A stretch of DNA of 64,000 nt from SZAS-103 sp038234715 (GCA_038234715.1 JBBQTD010000008.1:56010-120009), one strand, 5' to 3'. Positions 52,902 through 63,789 are shown, numbered from the stretch's first letter. Notes: generated from the letters alone by a model not told the origin. Program-made: numbers and translations.

Positions 52902-53516
52902 GTGCGCAAATTGATCGGACATCGGAAATTGCTCGGAGGTGGGCTGGTCACCGCGCTGCTGCTGACCGCCTGCGTGACGATCAATGTCTACTTCCCGGCC
53001 GCGCAGGCGCAGGAAGCCGCGAAGGAATTCGTCGACAAGGTCATTGGACCAGCCGGCCAGGCTACGCCGCCGCCCGCGAAGGACGAGCCCAGTTCCGGGA
53101 AAAAACAGCCTGGCCTGAGCTTGCTGTCGCTGATCATTCCCGATGCCGAGGCCCAGGCGGCGCCTGACATCACGATCCGGACGCCGGCGATCCAGGCGAT
53201 CGAGTCGCGCATGGCACAGCGCTTCGCATCCGCGCTGCAGCCGTTGTTCGACACCGGGGCGCTTGGATTCAGCAGGGATGGGCTGGTCAGCGTGCGCGAC
53301 GCAACAAAGATCGCGCTCAAGGATCGCGTTGCGGCGAACCAGGCCGTGGCCGACGACAACCGCGATCGCCAGGCGGTCTATCGGGAAATTTCGGTCGCGA
53401 ACTCACACCCCGAATGGGAATCGCAGATACGCGAGACATTCGCGAAACAATGGATCGCGAGCGCACACAAGGGCTGGTGGTACCAGGACGCCAGCGGGGC
53501 GTGGAAACAGAAATAA
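52902..53516 (+). CDS. YnbE-like lipoprotein head fused to a YdbL (DUF1318) domain
   Basis: A 204-residue lipoprotein. The signal ends in lipobox LLTAC (Cys about 24), followed at once by VTINVYFPAAQAQEAA, like the short YnbE lipoprotein strand. A proline-rich linker leads to a YdbL-type domain (about 85-204) with the family tail KGWWYQDASGAWKQK. In E. coli ynbE and ydbL are separate genes after ydbH. GTG 52902 has GGAG six bases upstream. It lies 82 bases behind the YdbH-like gene, so one operon is likely. Confidence 0.8.
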   Translation: MRKLIGHRKLLGGGLVTALLLTACVTINVYFPAAQAQEAAKEFVDKVIGPAGQATPPPAKDEPSSGKKQPGLSLLSLIIPDAEAQAAPDITIRTPAIQAIESRMAQRFASALQPLFDTGALGFSRDGLVSVRDATKIALKDRVAANQAVADDNRDRQAVYREISVANSHPEWESQIRETFAKQWIASAHKGWWYQDASGAWKQK

Positions 53517-53612
53517 TCGTCAGCATGAAAGAGTGCGACCCCCGGTGCCCCTGGCCGGGATCCGCTTGGACGGTTCCTGTATTTCCGCCATCCGTGACGG
53601 CCAGATGCGACA

Positions 53613-54980
53613 ATGCGCGCCCCGATTGTGCGATCCGAAACCGTGGCCCGCAGTAGCTTCTCCCGTGAACCCTTCGAAGCGCAGATCGACGGCCTGACCC
53701 ACGATGGTCGCGGAGTTGCGCGGCGCGATGGCAAGGCCGTCTTCGTACGTGGCGCGCTGCCAGGCGAGCGCGTGATCGCGCGGCCGACGGCGCGCCATCG
53801 CCATTTTGACGAAGCCTCCGCGTTCGAAGTGCTCGAGGCATCCCCTGATCGGGTGACGCCGCTGTGCGCGCATTTCGGGCAATGCTCGGGCTGCGTGCTG
53901 CAGCATCTGGACGCACCCAAGCAGATCGAGGCCAAGCAGCGCGTGCTGTTGGAGAACCTCGAGCGCATCGGCCATGTAGCGCCCCAGCGCGTCCTGCCTG
54001 CGCTCACCGACCTGCCATGGGGCTATCGGCGCAAGGGCAGGCTGTCGGTTCGTTTCGTCGAGAAAAAGCAACGCACGCTGGTTGGCTTTCGCGAGGAGGA
54101 TCCACGATTCGTCGCGGACATCCAGCGCTGCGAAACCGTCGTTCCAGTCATTGGAGCGCGCATCGGCGCAATCGGCACGATGATCGACACGCTCGAAGGC
54201 AAACGCGACATCGCACAGATCGAATTCATCGTGGGCGATGGCGGAGCGCACGACGGCAGCGGGCAGGCCGCATTGGTATTCCGCATCCTCCAGCCACCGT
54301 CCGCATCCGACGAGGCGACCTTGATCGCCTTCGCGAAGGACAACGAATTCGCGGTGCTGCTGCAACCAGGCGGCGTCGATTCGGTGCGACCCCTTTGGCC
54401 TGAGCGGGTCGCACTGGAATTCGTGCTTCCCGAGTACGATCTCAAGGTCGCATTTCAACCGCTCGACTTCATCCAGGTCAACGCCGGCATGAATGCGAAG
54501 ATGATCGCACGCACGCTGGAATTGCTCGATCCGCAACCGCAGCAACGCATCCTCGACCTGTATTGCGGGCTAGGCAATTTCACCTTGCCGATCGCGCGCC
54601 GCGTTGCCGAAGTCGTCGGCGTGGAAGGGGAGGCTGGCCTGGTCGCACGGGCCCGCGCGAACGCCGAACGCAATGGCATCGTGAACGCGCGTTTCTACAC
54701 TGCCGATCTCGCATCCGCGCTGCCCTATGAACCGTGGATCGACGAACGTTTCGACGCGCTGCTGCTTGATCCACCACGCTCGGGCGCCGAAGCGTTGTTG
54801 CCGCAATTGCCGCTCAAGAAAATCGATCGCATCGTATATGTTTCGTGCCATCCAGGCTCGCTCGCGCGCGACGCCGGCTTCCTTGTGCGCGAACGCGGTT
54901 ACAAGTTGCGCGCAGCCGGTGTGATGGATATGTTCCCGCACACCGCGCATGTCGAAAGCGTCGCCTTGTTCGAAAGATGA
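53613..54980 (+). CDS. rlmD: 23S rRNA (uracil-1939-C5)-methyltransferase
   Basis: A 455-residue RlmD. N-terminal TRAM domain (GLTHDGRGVARRDGKAVFVRGALPGE), 4Fe-4S cysteines C-x5-C-x2-C (CAHFGQCSGC, about 85-95) with a fourth in IQRC. SAM site DLYCGLGNFTLPIA and EGEAGLVARARANAERNG, DPPRSGAE, and the catalytic Cys in YVSCHPGSLARD. Most relatives read SCNP there; here it is SCHP. Complete and of normal length. Confidence 0.94.
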   Translation: MRAPIVRSETVARSSFSREPFEAQIDGLTHDGRGVARRDGKAVFVRGALPGERVIARPTARHRHFDEASAFEVLEASPDRVTPLCAHFGQCSGCVLQHLDAPKQIEAKQRVLLENLERIGHVAPQRVLPALTDLPWGYRRKGRLSVRFVEKKQRTLVGFREEDPRFVADIQRCETVVPVIGARIGAIGTMIDTLEGKRDIAQIEFIVGDGGAHDGSGQAALVFRILQPPSASDEATLIAFAKDNEFAVLLQPGGVDSVRPLWPERVALEFVLPEYDLKVAFQPLDFIQVNAGMNAKMIARTLELLDPQPQQRILDLYCGLGNFTLPIARRVAEVVGVEGEAGLVARARANAERNGIVNARFYTADLASALPYEPWIDERFDALLLDPPRSGAEALLPQLPLKKIDRIVYVSCHPGSLARDAGFLVRERGYKLRAAGVMDMFPHTAHVESVALFER

Positions 54981-55002
54981 TGACCGTGCTGGGACTCGAT
55001 TG

Positions 55003-55506
55003 ATGGGTGTCGAGATCGAACGAAAATTCACCGTGCTCGACGATGGCTGGCGCGGCCATTCCACGAAGTCCGTGCGTATCGCGCAGGGCTATCTGAACGA
55101 CATGGCAGCGATAAAGAACGGAACGCAGAACGCATCGGTGCGGATCCGTATCGCCGGTGCGCAGGCCTTCGTGAACATGAAGTCCCGAGAGCTGGGGCAT
55201 ACCCGGCAGGAATTCGAATACGCGATTCCCGTTGCGGATGCCGAAGCGTTGCTCAAGCTCTGCGTCGGCGGCCTGATCGACAAGACCCGCCACTACGTGA
55301 CGCACGCCGGTTTCCTGTGGGAAGTCGATGTGTTCGAAGGACCGAACGTCGGCCTCACCGTCGCCGAGATCGAATTGCCCAGCGCCGATACCCCGTTCGA
55401 GGCACCGGACTGGGTCGGATGGGAGGTCACGGACGCGTTGCGCTATTACAATCTCGCACTGGCCGAACGGCCGTATTCGCAGTGGTCCCCCGAGGAGAAG
55501 CTTTGA
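55003..55506 (+). CDS. CYTH domain protein (inorganic triphosphatase-like)
   Basis: A 167-residue CYTH/TTM protein. The signature GVEIERKFTV opens the chain, with paired basic and acidic strands VRIRIAGAQAF, KSRELGHTRQEFEY, KTRHYV and EVDVFEGPNVGLTVAEIELPS forming the tunnel that binds triphosphate with metal. Short CYTH proteins mostly hydrolyse tripolyphosphate. ATG 55003; the stop and the nagZ start share one base (TGATG). Confidence 0.87.
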   Translation: MGVEIERKFTVLDDGWRGHSTKSVRIAQGYLNDMAAIKNGTQNASVRIRIAGAQAFVNMKSRELGHTRQEFEYAIPVADAEALLKLCVGGLIDKTRHYVTHAGFLWEVDVFEGPNVGLTVAEIELPSADTPFEAPDWVGWEVTDALRYYNLALAERPYSQWSPEEKL

Positions 55507-56516
55507 TGCTGGTGATCGGAATCGCGGGCACGACCCTCGACGCGATGGAGCGCGACTGGCTGCAACATCCATCGGTTGGCGGGGTGATCCTGTTTGCGCG
55601 CAATTTCGCTTCGCGTGAGCAGGTCGCCGGACTCACCGCCGAAATCCGTGCAGCAGCACCGCGGCCGCAACTCGTCTGCGTCGACCAGGAAGGCGGCCGC
55701 GTGCAGCGTTTTCGCGATGGGTTTGCCTGCCTGCCGTCGCTTGACGGCTTCGGCCGGATGCACGGCCGCGACGCGCCTGCCGCGTTCGCGCTTGCCGAGG
55801 AACACGCGTGGCTGATGGCGAGCGAGATCCGAGCCCTCGATGTCGACCTGAGTTTTGCGCCGGTCGTGGATCTGGGACGCGGCAATCGCGCGATTGGCGA
55901 CCGCGCATTCTCCGCCGATCCTCAGATCGTGGCGGCATTCACGCGCGCCTATGTGCGTGGGATGCACGCAGCAGGCATGGCCGCGACGCTCAAGCATTTT
56001 CCGGGCCACGGCTCCGTGCTGGAAGACACGCACTACGATGCCGCCACTGACCCGAGGCCCCTTGCCACGTTGCTTGCGGAAGACCTGTTGCCGTTCGCTG
56101 CGGGTATCGATGCCGGCGCCGAGGCGGTGATGCTGGCGCACGTGACCTATCCGGCTGTCGCGCCGGAACCTGCCGGTTATTCGCCGCGCTGGATCAACCA
56201 GGTCCTGCGCGATGACATGGGCTTTCGCGGCGTGGTGTTCTCGGACGACATCGGCATGGCTGCGGCCGAGTCGGCTGGCGGTATCGGCGCGCGCATCGAT
56301 GCACATCTCGACGCGGGATGCGATGCAGTTCTGGTCTGCGCACCGAAGCTTGTACCGGATTCGCTCAGCGCGATGGACAAGCGACCTGCATCGAAGGCTG
56401 ATGCATTGGCGATATTGTTCGGTAGCGGACGTACGAGCTGGGCCATGCTGCAGTCCGACCCGCGCCACGCGCAGGCGATTGCCCGCGTGACCGACGATGG
56501 CTTTGCAGTAGCCTGA
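55506..56516 (+). CDS. nagZ: Beta-N-acetylhexosaminidase
   Basis: A 336-residue GH3 cytoplasmic enzyme removing GlcNAc from recycled muropeptides. VGGVILFARNFASREQVAGL, VDQEGGRVQRFRDGF, the catalytic KHFPGHGSVLEDTHYD loop (His) and nucleophile Asp in VVFSDDIGM. Next to hpt and the MTIP gene, as in Pseudomonas. Relevant to AmpC-type induction in related bacteria. Confidence 0.95.
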   Translation: MLVIGIAGTTLDAMERDWLQHPSVGGVILFARNFASREQVAGLTAEIRAAAPRPQLVCVDQEGGRVQRFRDGFACLPSLDGFGRMHGRDAPAAFALAEEHAWLMASEIRALDVDLSFAPVVDLGRGNRAIGDRAFSADPQIVAAFTRAYVRGMHAAGMAATLKHFPGHGSVLEDTHYDAATDPRPLATLLAEDLLPFAAGIDAGAEAVMLAHVTYPAVAPEPAGYSPRWINQVLRDDMGFRGVVFSDDIGMAAAESAGGIGARIDAHLDAGCDAVLVCAPKLVPDSLSAMDKRPASKADALAILFGSGRTSWAMLQSDPRHAQAIARVTDDGFAVA

Positions 56517-56520
56517 GCGC

Positions 56521-57078
56521 ATGGGCCCTGATCTCGCTACCGCGCTCCTGAATTCCGACCTACTGCACGACCGCGAGGACATCGACGTCGCAATTGGGCG
56601 CATGGCGATAGCGATCCGCAGCGACTACGAGGGCAAGCGTCCCTTGCTGTTGACGGTCATGCACGGCGGGATGCTGTTCGCGTCGGAACTCGCGCTCGCG
56701 CTGGGGCAGGGCGATGCGCTCGACCTCGAGTTCGACTTCCTGCATGCAACGCGCTATCGCGGCGCAACCTCTGGCACCGAACTGCAATGGAAGCATCGAC
56801 CCGCGACGCCCTTGCAGGGGAAACACGTGCTGCTCGCCGACGACATCCTCGACGAGGGTTATACGCTCGATGCGATCCGCGCCTGGTGCCACGAACAGGG
56901 CGCCGCGGATGTCCGGATCGCCGTGCTCACGCGAAAACGTCATGGCCGATGCGTGCCGGGCCTGCAGGCTGACTATGTCGGGTTGGAAGTGCCGGATCGC
57001 TACGTTTATGGCTTCGGCATGGATTATCACGAGCAAGGCCGCAACCTGCCGTCCATCCATGCATTGAGGGACGAATGA
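56521..57078 (+). CDS. hpt: Hypoxanthine-guanine phosphoribosyltransferase
   Basis: A 185-residue purine salvage enzyme. PRPP loop VLLADDILDEGYTLDAI, TVMHGGMLFASELA near the start and ADYVGLEVPDRYVYGFGMDY near the end follow the HGPRT order. It converts hypoxanthine or guanine to IMP or GMP. The downstream MTIP releases hypoxanthine, so the pair forms a short salvage route. The stop overlaps the MTIP start as ATGA. Confidence 0.92.
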   Translation: MGPDLATALLNSDLLHDREDIDVAIGRMAIAIRSDYEGKRPLLLTVMHGGMLFASELALALGQGDALDLEFDFLHATRYRGATSGTELQWKHRPATPLQGKHVLLADDILDEGYTLDAIRAWCHEQGAADVRIAVLTRKRHGRCVPGLQADYVGLEVPDRYVYGFGMDYHEQGRNLPSIHALRDE

Positions 57079-57863
57079 GCAGCGGTCCGATCGAACCCCT
57101 GGCACTTGCGATCATCGGCGGGACGGGTCTTTACCGGCTGGCCGCGCTCGTGGACGCAAAGGCAATGACAGCGGCGACACCGTACGGGATGCCCTCCGCG
57201 CCGGTTTGCGTCGGCATGTTTGGTGCGCATCGCATCGCCTTCCTTGCCCGGCACGGCGAAGAGCACGCGCTGCCGCCGCACAAGGTCAACTACCGTGCGA
57301 ACCTGTGGTTGCTCAGGGAACTCGGCGCGGCGCACGTACTCGCGGTCAATGCGGTTGGCGGCATTGCCGAACACTACGCGCCGCGCGCGATTGGCGTGCC
57401 GGACCAGATCATCGACTACACATGGGGGCGCATTTCGACATTCTGCGAAGAACCGGACAGCGACGTTCTGCACGTCGACATGACCGAGCCGTACACGCAA
57501 TCGTTACGCACCCGATTGCTCAGCGCCGCCCGCAGCGCTGGCGTCGCCGTCGTCGACGGTGGTTGCTACGGCGCGACCCAGGGCCCGCGACTGGAGACCA
57601 AAGCGGAGATCGCGCGGATGCGTCGCGACGGTTGCGATCTGGTCGGGATGACAGGCATGCCCGAAGCTGGCCTCGCGCGTGAACTCGGACTCGACTACGC
57701 AAGCCTTGCGCTGGTTGCGAACTGGGCCGCTGGATGCGGTCCTTCGACAGGCTCAGGACTCACGGAAATCACCATGGACGAGGTCTATGCGAACCTCGAT
57801 CACGCGACCGCGTCGTTGCCGAACCTGATTGGGGAATTGCTTGGGACGATGGCCTCGGCATGA
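57075..57863 (+). CDS. S-methyl-5'-thioinosine phosphorylase-like (MTAP/PNP family)
   Basis: A 262-residue purine nucleoside phosphorylase-family enzyme. IIGGTGLYRL, RHGEEHALPPHKVNYRANLWLL, NAVGGIAEHYAPR, GGCYGATQGPRLETKAEI, GMTGMPEAGLARELGL and LALVANWAAG. The Asn in the ANWAAG segment, where adenine-type enzymes have Asp, suggests a 6-oxopurine substrate, in line with the Pseudomonas MTIP beside nagZ. After ANWAAGCG the chain reads PSTGSGL, encoded by a repeat-like 21-mer (57739-57759). Start ATGA-coupled to hpt. Confidence 0.88.
   Translation: MSSGPIEPLALAIIGGTGLYRLAALVDAKAMTAATPYGMPSAPVCVGMFGAHRIAFLARHGEEHALPPHKVNYRANLWLLRELGAAHVLAVNAVGGIAEHYAPRAIGVPDQIIDYTWGRISTFCEEPDSDVLHVDMTEPYTQSLRTRLLSAARSAGVAVVDGGCYGATQGPRLETKAEIARMRRDGCDLVGMTGMPEAGLARELGLDYASLALVANWAAGCGPSTGSGLTEITMDEVYANLDHATASLPNLIGELLGTMASA
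57739..57759 (+). repeat. Repeat-like 21-mer inside the MTIP gene
   Basis: GTCCTTCGACAGGCTCAGGAC has ends GTCCT/AGGAC in inverted orientation and closely matches a motif that I know from intergenic dispersed repeats in many genomes. Here it is read through in frame as GPSTGSG(L). Confidence 0.5.
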
Positions 57864-58513
57864 GTGCATCGCAGGCCTACAAGTCGAGCGGTGCCGACCT
57901 GCTGCGTGGGCTGCTGTCGCCCGAAGTGTCCACTGCGATGGCGCACCAGATTGCGGTCGGCGTCGCGCAGGGCGGCACGCGCTGGCTGGTTCCGCCGAGC
58001 ATTGGCAACAAGCCGTGCTTTGAAGTGTCGTGCATGGAGTGGCCGGTCCTGCTGACGTTCCTGTGGGGCATGACTCCGAAGATCGAGGAAGTCGTGGCTG
58101 CGCGCCTGCTCCCCACGTACAGCTACTTTCGTACTTACCAGCAAGGCGATGTGTGCCGCGTCCACGCCGACCGCCCTGCCTGCGAGCACTCGTTGTCCCT
58201 CACGCTCGCGTACGCCGATGGAATTCCCTGGGCGCTCAGCGTCGCAGACGCACCGGTGACCGACGACAAAAGGCAGACGTTGCGCGGCGACGACGATTTC
58301 GGCGACGAAGCGCATTCCGCCTATGCGATGGCGCCTGGCGACGCGGTGATCTATCGAGGCTTCGACTTTCGCCACGGTCGCACGACGCCGAACCCGAATC
58401 GCTGGTCGGCGCACTTGTTCATGCACTGGGTCGAACGCGATGGTCCGCACCGCGGCCAGCAGTTCGACGGAAAGCCGATGATGGGCCCGGCAGAGTTTCG
58501 GTTTCCTGGCTGA
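57860..58513 (+). CDS. Putative Fe(II)/2-oxoglutarate-type oxygenase
   Basis: A 217-residue protein. CRVHADRPAC provides an H-x-D and GFDFRHGRTTPNPNRWSAHLFMHW provides the distal His and a basic residue, the order seen in prolyl-4-hydroxylase-like double-stranded beta-helix enzymes. SLSLTLAYADGIPWAL fits a beta strand pair. No signal peptide. The substrate is unknown and the fold call is inference. The ATG overlaps the MTIP stop, so it is cotranslated with it. Confidence 0.6.
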   Translation: MSASQAYKSSGADLLRGLLSPEVSTAMAHQIAVGVAQGGTRWLVPPSIGNKPCFEVSCMEWPVLLTFLWGMTPKIEEVVAARLLPTYSYFRTYQQGDVCRVHADRPACEHSLSLTLAYADGIPWALSVADAPVTDDKRQTLRGDDDFGDEAHSAYAMAPGDAVIYRGFDFRHGRTTPNPNRWSAHLFMHWVERDGPHRGQQFDGKPMMGPAEFRFPG

Positions 58514-58656
58514 CCGGCGCTGGTCGCACCGCGACGATCGGCCTTGCCTCGCGGGCGATCGGACTTTCCTCGAAGCGCAAGCGGGAAGACGCGCACAACG
58601 ATGTCGGCGGCGGTCGACTGACGCCAGCACGCGGTCGTGTTGCGCCGCGGCCGGCG

Positions 58657-58986
58657 TCAATCCACGATGAACAACGTCGCGCCACCATCAGTCGATGAGC
58701 GATGCGCTTCGGCGTTATCGGAGACCTGATAGCTCATGCCGGGCATGAGCTTGAACACGCGGCCATCCTCGAGTTCTGTGTGCAATTCTCCCTCAAGGCA
58801 CAGCAGGAGATGGCCTTTCGTACACCAGTGATCTGCCAGGTACCCGGCCGAGTATTCGACCATGCGCACACGCACGCTGCCGAACTCCAACGTTCGCCAA
58901 CAAGCGTAACCCCGTGCACCCGCGTGGCGGGTGCGTTCGATCAGCGACCAGTCGGTCGTGCCGAAGGGAATGTCATTCAGCTGCAC
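58657..58986 (-). CDS. DHCW-motif cupin-fold protein
   Basis: A 109-residue small cupin. It holds LADHWCTKGHLLLCLEGELHTEL and a C-terminal AHRSSTDGGATLFIVD, the signature that names the DHCW-motif cupin family. No catalytic assignment exists. It probably acts as a small metal-binding protein in the cytoplasm. Convergent with the oxygenase gene; 45 bases upstream on the same strand lies the end of the next gene. Confidence 0.8.
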   Translation of the reverse strand: MQLNDIPFGTTDWSLIERTRHAGARGYACWRTLEFGSVRVRMVEYSAGYLADHWCTKGHLLLCLEGELHTELEDGRVFKLMPGMSYQVSDNAEAHRSSTDGGATLFIVD

Positions 58987-59031
58987 GTTCGCACCGTCGT
59001 CGGATCCGATCGGAATACAAGTCGATCAGGC

Positions 59032-59511
59032 TCATGGCGCTTTGGCGTGCGGTTTCAGCTTGATCGGGCCGGTCGGAGGCCTGGTCGTAAAGTTCCATTT
59101 TCCATTGACCCAGTACTGGTCGAGGCAGCTGACCAGGTGATTCGTATCCGAACGGATCTTCGCGGCATGCGCATCGATGAAGGCTTGCTGGGCATTTGCG
59201 GGGCTGGTCGTGAAAGCCGTCACATTGCCAACGGATGCACCGATCTCGGCCGTGCATACCTGCGCATTTTGCGCGTCGTTGAGTACGGCAGCCGGGAACA
59301 GGATCGGGAAGACATGAAAAACTTCCAGGTTGTTTCCGTGCTGCAGCGCTTCGATCAGGAGACTGGTGCGCTTGTCCTTGTCCGGCTGGTTCATCGAGGC
59401 GTTCACGGCAAGCTTGAAACCGTCGGAAAAGATGCCAGGTGCCGCACCCGCGGCTTGCGCGTGCCCGAACGGCAACGCGATCAGGCAGGCAATCAAGCAG
59501 AATCGATTCAT
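59032..59511 (-). CDS. Exported protein of unknown function
   Basis: A 159-residue protein with a signal peptide (RFCLIACLIALPFGHAQA, cleavage near residue 20). The mature part has NLEVFHVFPILFPAAVLNDA and two spaced cysteines (about 104 and 128). AAGGA about 6 bases before ATG 59511 supports the start. I do not recognise the family. Confidence 0.7.
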   Translation of the reverse strand: MNRFCLIACLIALPFGHAQAAGAAPGIFSDGFKLAVNASMNQPDKDKRTSLLIEALQHGNNLEVFHVFPILFPAAVLNDAQNAQVCTAEIGASVGNVTAFTTSPANAQQAFIDAHAAKIRSDTNHLVSCLDQYWVNGKWNFTTRPPTGPIKLKPHAKAP

Positions 59512-59600
59512 GGATTTCCTTGATGCATCGGAGTATCGGGCCCGTGGTGCGGGAGGGTGCTGGAGGCCGCCTGCCGCGGCGCCTGGTGTCGCGCGCATTG

Positions 59601-60077
59601 TCAGGCTGCCGGCCGCAGCATCTTGCCACGCTCGAGATAGTGATTGATGCGTGCTTCCCAATCCTGCATGAAGCGCACGTAGGCTGCATGGTCGAACGTT
59701 GCGATGAAAGCGTCGCCTTGCGGTCCGAGGCTGGTGTGCGTGTAGGTGACGATGGCTTCCGATCCGGCGGGCGCAGGGCGAAGCTGGATCGTCAACCGGC
59801 ACGCCGTGACCGCTGGCGATATCTTCAGCATCTCCACGAAACCTTTGTCTGGTTCGTGCCGCGTGACATACCAGATAGCGTCATGCGGAGCCGACGCAGT
59901 CACGAACACGCAGTCGGCCTCGGCGAGGCCAGAATCAGTAACCACGGACAAGGGATCCCAGCCTTCGATCCAGTCGCATTCGCGAACCGGGCAAAGCAAT
60001 GGAAACACTGCGGATGGCGCGCCAACCAGATGCTGCGTATACGCATGGCTGACGCGATTTGGCCTGGTGATCTGCAT
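59601..60077 (-). CDS. SRPBCC (START-like) family protein
   Basis: A 158-residue protein with the START/Bet v 1 pattern: HLVGAPSAVFPLLCPVRECDWIEGWD, then WYVTRHEPDKGFVEMLKISP and a C-terminal long helix AYVRFMQDWEARINHYLERG. The fold binds hydrophobic ligands; the ligand is unknown. Cytoplasmic. ATG 60077 starts at the conserved domain, though no strong ribosome site precedes it. Confidence 0.75.
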   Translation of the reverse strand: MQITRPNRVSHAYTQHLVGAPSAVFPLLCPVRECDWIEGWDPLSVVTDSGLAEADCVFVTASAPHDAIWYVTRHEPDKGFVEMLKISPAVTACRLTIQLRPAPAGSEAIVTYTHTSLGPQGDAFIATFDHAAYVRFMQDWEARINHYLERGKMLRPAA

Positions 60078-60109
60078 GATGGAAGAAGCTCGCTGGCGGG
60101 AACGCAAGG

Positions 60110-60352
60110 TCAGGGGCGCGGCGGGGGTCGACCGGTAACGCCGCGGACAAGGCGGGCGACCGCCTGGCCAAACAGCGCCGACAAGACCAACACCCAGACA
60201 TAGAACACCATGCGCTGGTTCGGCGGCAGGTTGATGATGAACCCGCTCACTGATCCATGCGACATCGCATAGGCCAGGCCGCCGCCAAGCCATGCCGCCC
60301 AGACAGCGGCAATGGCCAGACCAACGCGGAAAGTAGCGGGTTCCTTGAGCAT
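60110..60352 (-). CDS. Small two-helix membrane protein
   Basis: An 80-residue protein with two transmembrane helices, about residues 10-30 (VGLAIAAVWAAWLGGGLAYAM) trimmed at its ends and about 45-67, plus a basic C terminus. GAGG six bases before ATG 60352 supports the start. It lies 32 bases upstream of the SRPBCC gene and may be cotranscribed. Function unknown. Confidence 0.6.
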   Translation of the reverse strand: MLKEPATFRVGLAIAAVWAAWLGGGLAYAMSHGSVSGFIINLPPNQRMVFYVWVLVLSALFGQAVARLVRGVTGRPPPRP

Positions 60353-60450
60353 GATCGACCTCGGCAGTTGGCAATCTTGTGCAAGCATTCGGGCGAAGAC
60401 CGGGCCGCCGCGAATCAACGCGACGTGCGACAGCTCCGGGTCAGCCCAGT

Positions 60451-61284
60451 TCAGCGCTTCATCACCCGCGCGGTTCCGGATACGCGGATCGAGCTTCCTT
60501 TCACCCGCGAGAATTCCGCGCGCAGCAGGGAGCGCGAACCCATGTCCTCGCCCTGCACGATGTCGATTGCACCACCGTGAGGCCAGCGAATATCGCGCAG
60601 GTAGCCGGCTAACGCGGCGGCAGCGGCCCCCGTAGCCGGGTCTTCATACACCCCGCCCGACGCGAACGCATTGCGCGCATGGAACAAGTGCGGTGTTTCG
60701 GCGTGTACGAGGGCGATGGTGATCAGGCCGGCGCGATCCATCAACGCCCGGCCAGTCTCCAGGTCGTAGGACATCGCGGCGAGTTTCGCGCGCGTAGCCA
60801 GTGCGAGCACCATGTGCGTCGCGCCAGCGCAGGCGATCGCGGGCGGAATCCGCGAATCCAGATCGTCCGGCGAATAGCCAAACATCGCCAGCACTTCCGC
60901 GACCAGCTCCGGGTCGGCTGCCTTGCTTTGGGTGTGCGGCGACTGCAGGGCGGCCGCGATGCGCTTGCCGACGTTGTGCCCCTCGACCGTGATGTGCGCA
61001 TCGTTGAGGGCAAGGGCGAACATCCCTTCGCCATGCTCGAGCGTGAGCGCAGCGCCGAGCGCGATCGTGGCATGCCCACAGAACGGCACCTCGGACACCG
61101 GCGAAAAATAGCGAACGCGCCACGCATGCTGGGTCGGCGCCGCAAAGACCGTCTCGGAAAATCCGATCTCCCTGGCCGTGCGCTGCATCACCGATGCGTA
61201 GGGCAGCAAGTCCCCGAGCCACACCCCAGCCGGGTTGCCACCGAAGTCACCGTCGGAGAAAGCTGCGATATGCCGGAGGTTCAT
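60451..61284 (-). CDS. PhzF family isomerase/epimerase
   Basis: A 277-residue PhzF-fold protein. Catalytic Glu in REIGFSETVFAAP (about residue 45), RYFSPVSEVPFCGHATIALGAAL, and the C-terminal VYEDPATGAAAAALAGYLRD correspond to the family motifs SEVxxCGHAT and DPATG. The substrate is unknown; relatives isomerise or epimerise small metabolites. The ATG at 61284 fits the family start. A perfect hairpin CCCGTCGC-TTTC-GCGACGGG lies at 61361-61380 in its leader region. Confidence 0.88.
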   Translation of the reverse strand: MNLRHIAAFSDGDFGGNPAGVWLGDLLPYASVMQRTAREIGFSETVFAAPTQHAWRVRYFSPVSEVPFCGHATIALGAALTLEHGEGMFALALNDAHITVEGHNVGKRIAAALQSPHTQSKAADPELVAEVLAMFGYSPDDLDSRIPPAIACAGATHMVLALATRAKLAAMSYDLETGRALMDRAGLITIALVHAETPHLFHARNAFASGGVYEDPATGAAAAALAGYLRDIRWPHGGAIDIVQGEDMGSRSLLRAEFSRVKGSSIRVSGTARVMKR

Positions 61285-61441
61285 GGCGTCCCCCCAGACT
61301 GCCACGAGCGGGACATGGATCATCCGCCAGACCAGCCCCCATGTCACCAGTTCCCTTCGGCCCGTCGCTTTCGCGACGGGTCGCCAACGTGATATCGCGA
61401 AGTTCATGCCTCAAGCGCAGCGCCACGCAGACCCAAACAGC

Positions 61442-61471
61442 GGCGGTCGGCCCCGCACGAAGACCGACCGC
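61442..61471 (-). terminator. Hairpin after the beta-propeller gene
   Basis: GGCGGTCGG and CCGACCGCC form a 9-bp stem with a 12-base loop, 17 bases past the stop at 61488 on the minus strand, followed by GCTGTTTG. Likely terminator with a weak T tract. Confidence 0.5.
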
Positions 61472-61487
61472 CACTGGCGTCCCGCGC

Positions 61488-63443
<1,956 letters not shown>

Positions 63444-63789
63444 CTTCCTACCCCTGTTTGGTCGGGCACGGCGTGGTCGTCGTCCCGCGTTGCGCGGGGT
63501 CATGACGTTCAACGTCGATCTGCGCGAAAGGGGTTAGGCGGTTCTGCATCCTGCTTCGCGCTGGAATGCATCCGGCCGAACGTCGTTGGCAGTACCAGTC
63601 GATGATTGCGAGCCTGCATGCGCGCAGGATCGAATCCTGGTTTGTCATTCCGGGCGGGGGAGGATCTGCTTGGGAGCGTCGCCATTTCGCGCTGGCCCGG
63701 TTGACCTATCGCCGCGGGGCCATGCAGGAGAAAACGCAGCGAGCGGTGAACGGCAGCGATTGCTGCCGGATTGAAGAATCCGACGCAGC
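63444..63789. other. Gene-free stretch between two leftward genes
   Basis: No gene is supported in these 346 bases. A stem CGGCAGC-GATT-GCTGCCG at 63751-63768 lies about 22 bases past the FAD gene stop and may help terminate it, though no T run follows. A piece TGTCATTCCGGGCGGGGG at 63644-63661 resembles intergenic repeats. The promoter of the beta-propeller gene should lie here, but no clear boxes are seen. Confidence 0.35.
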
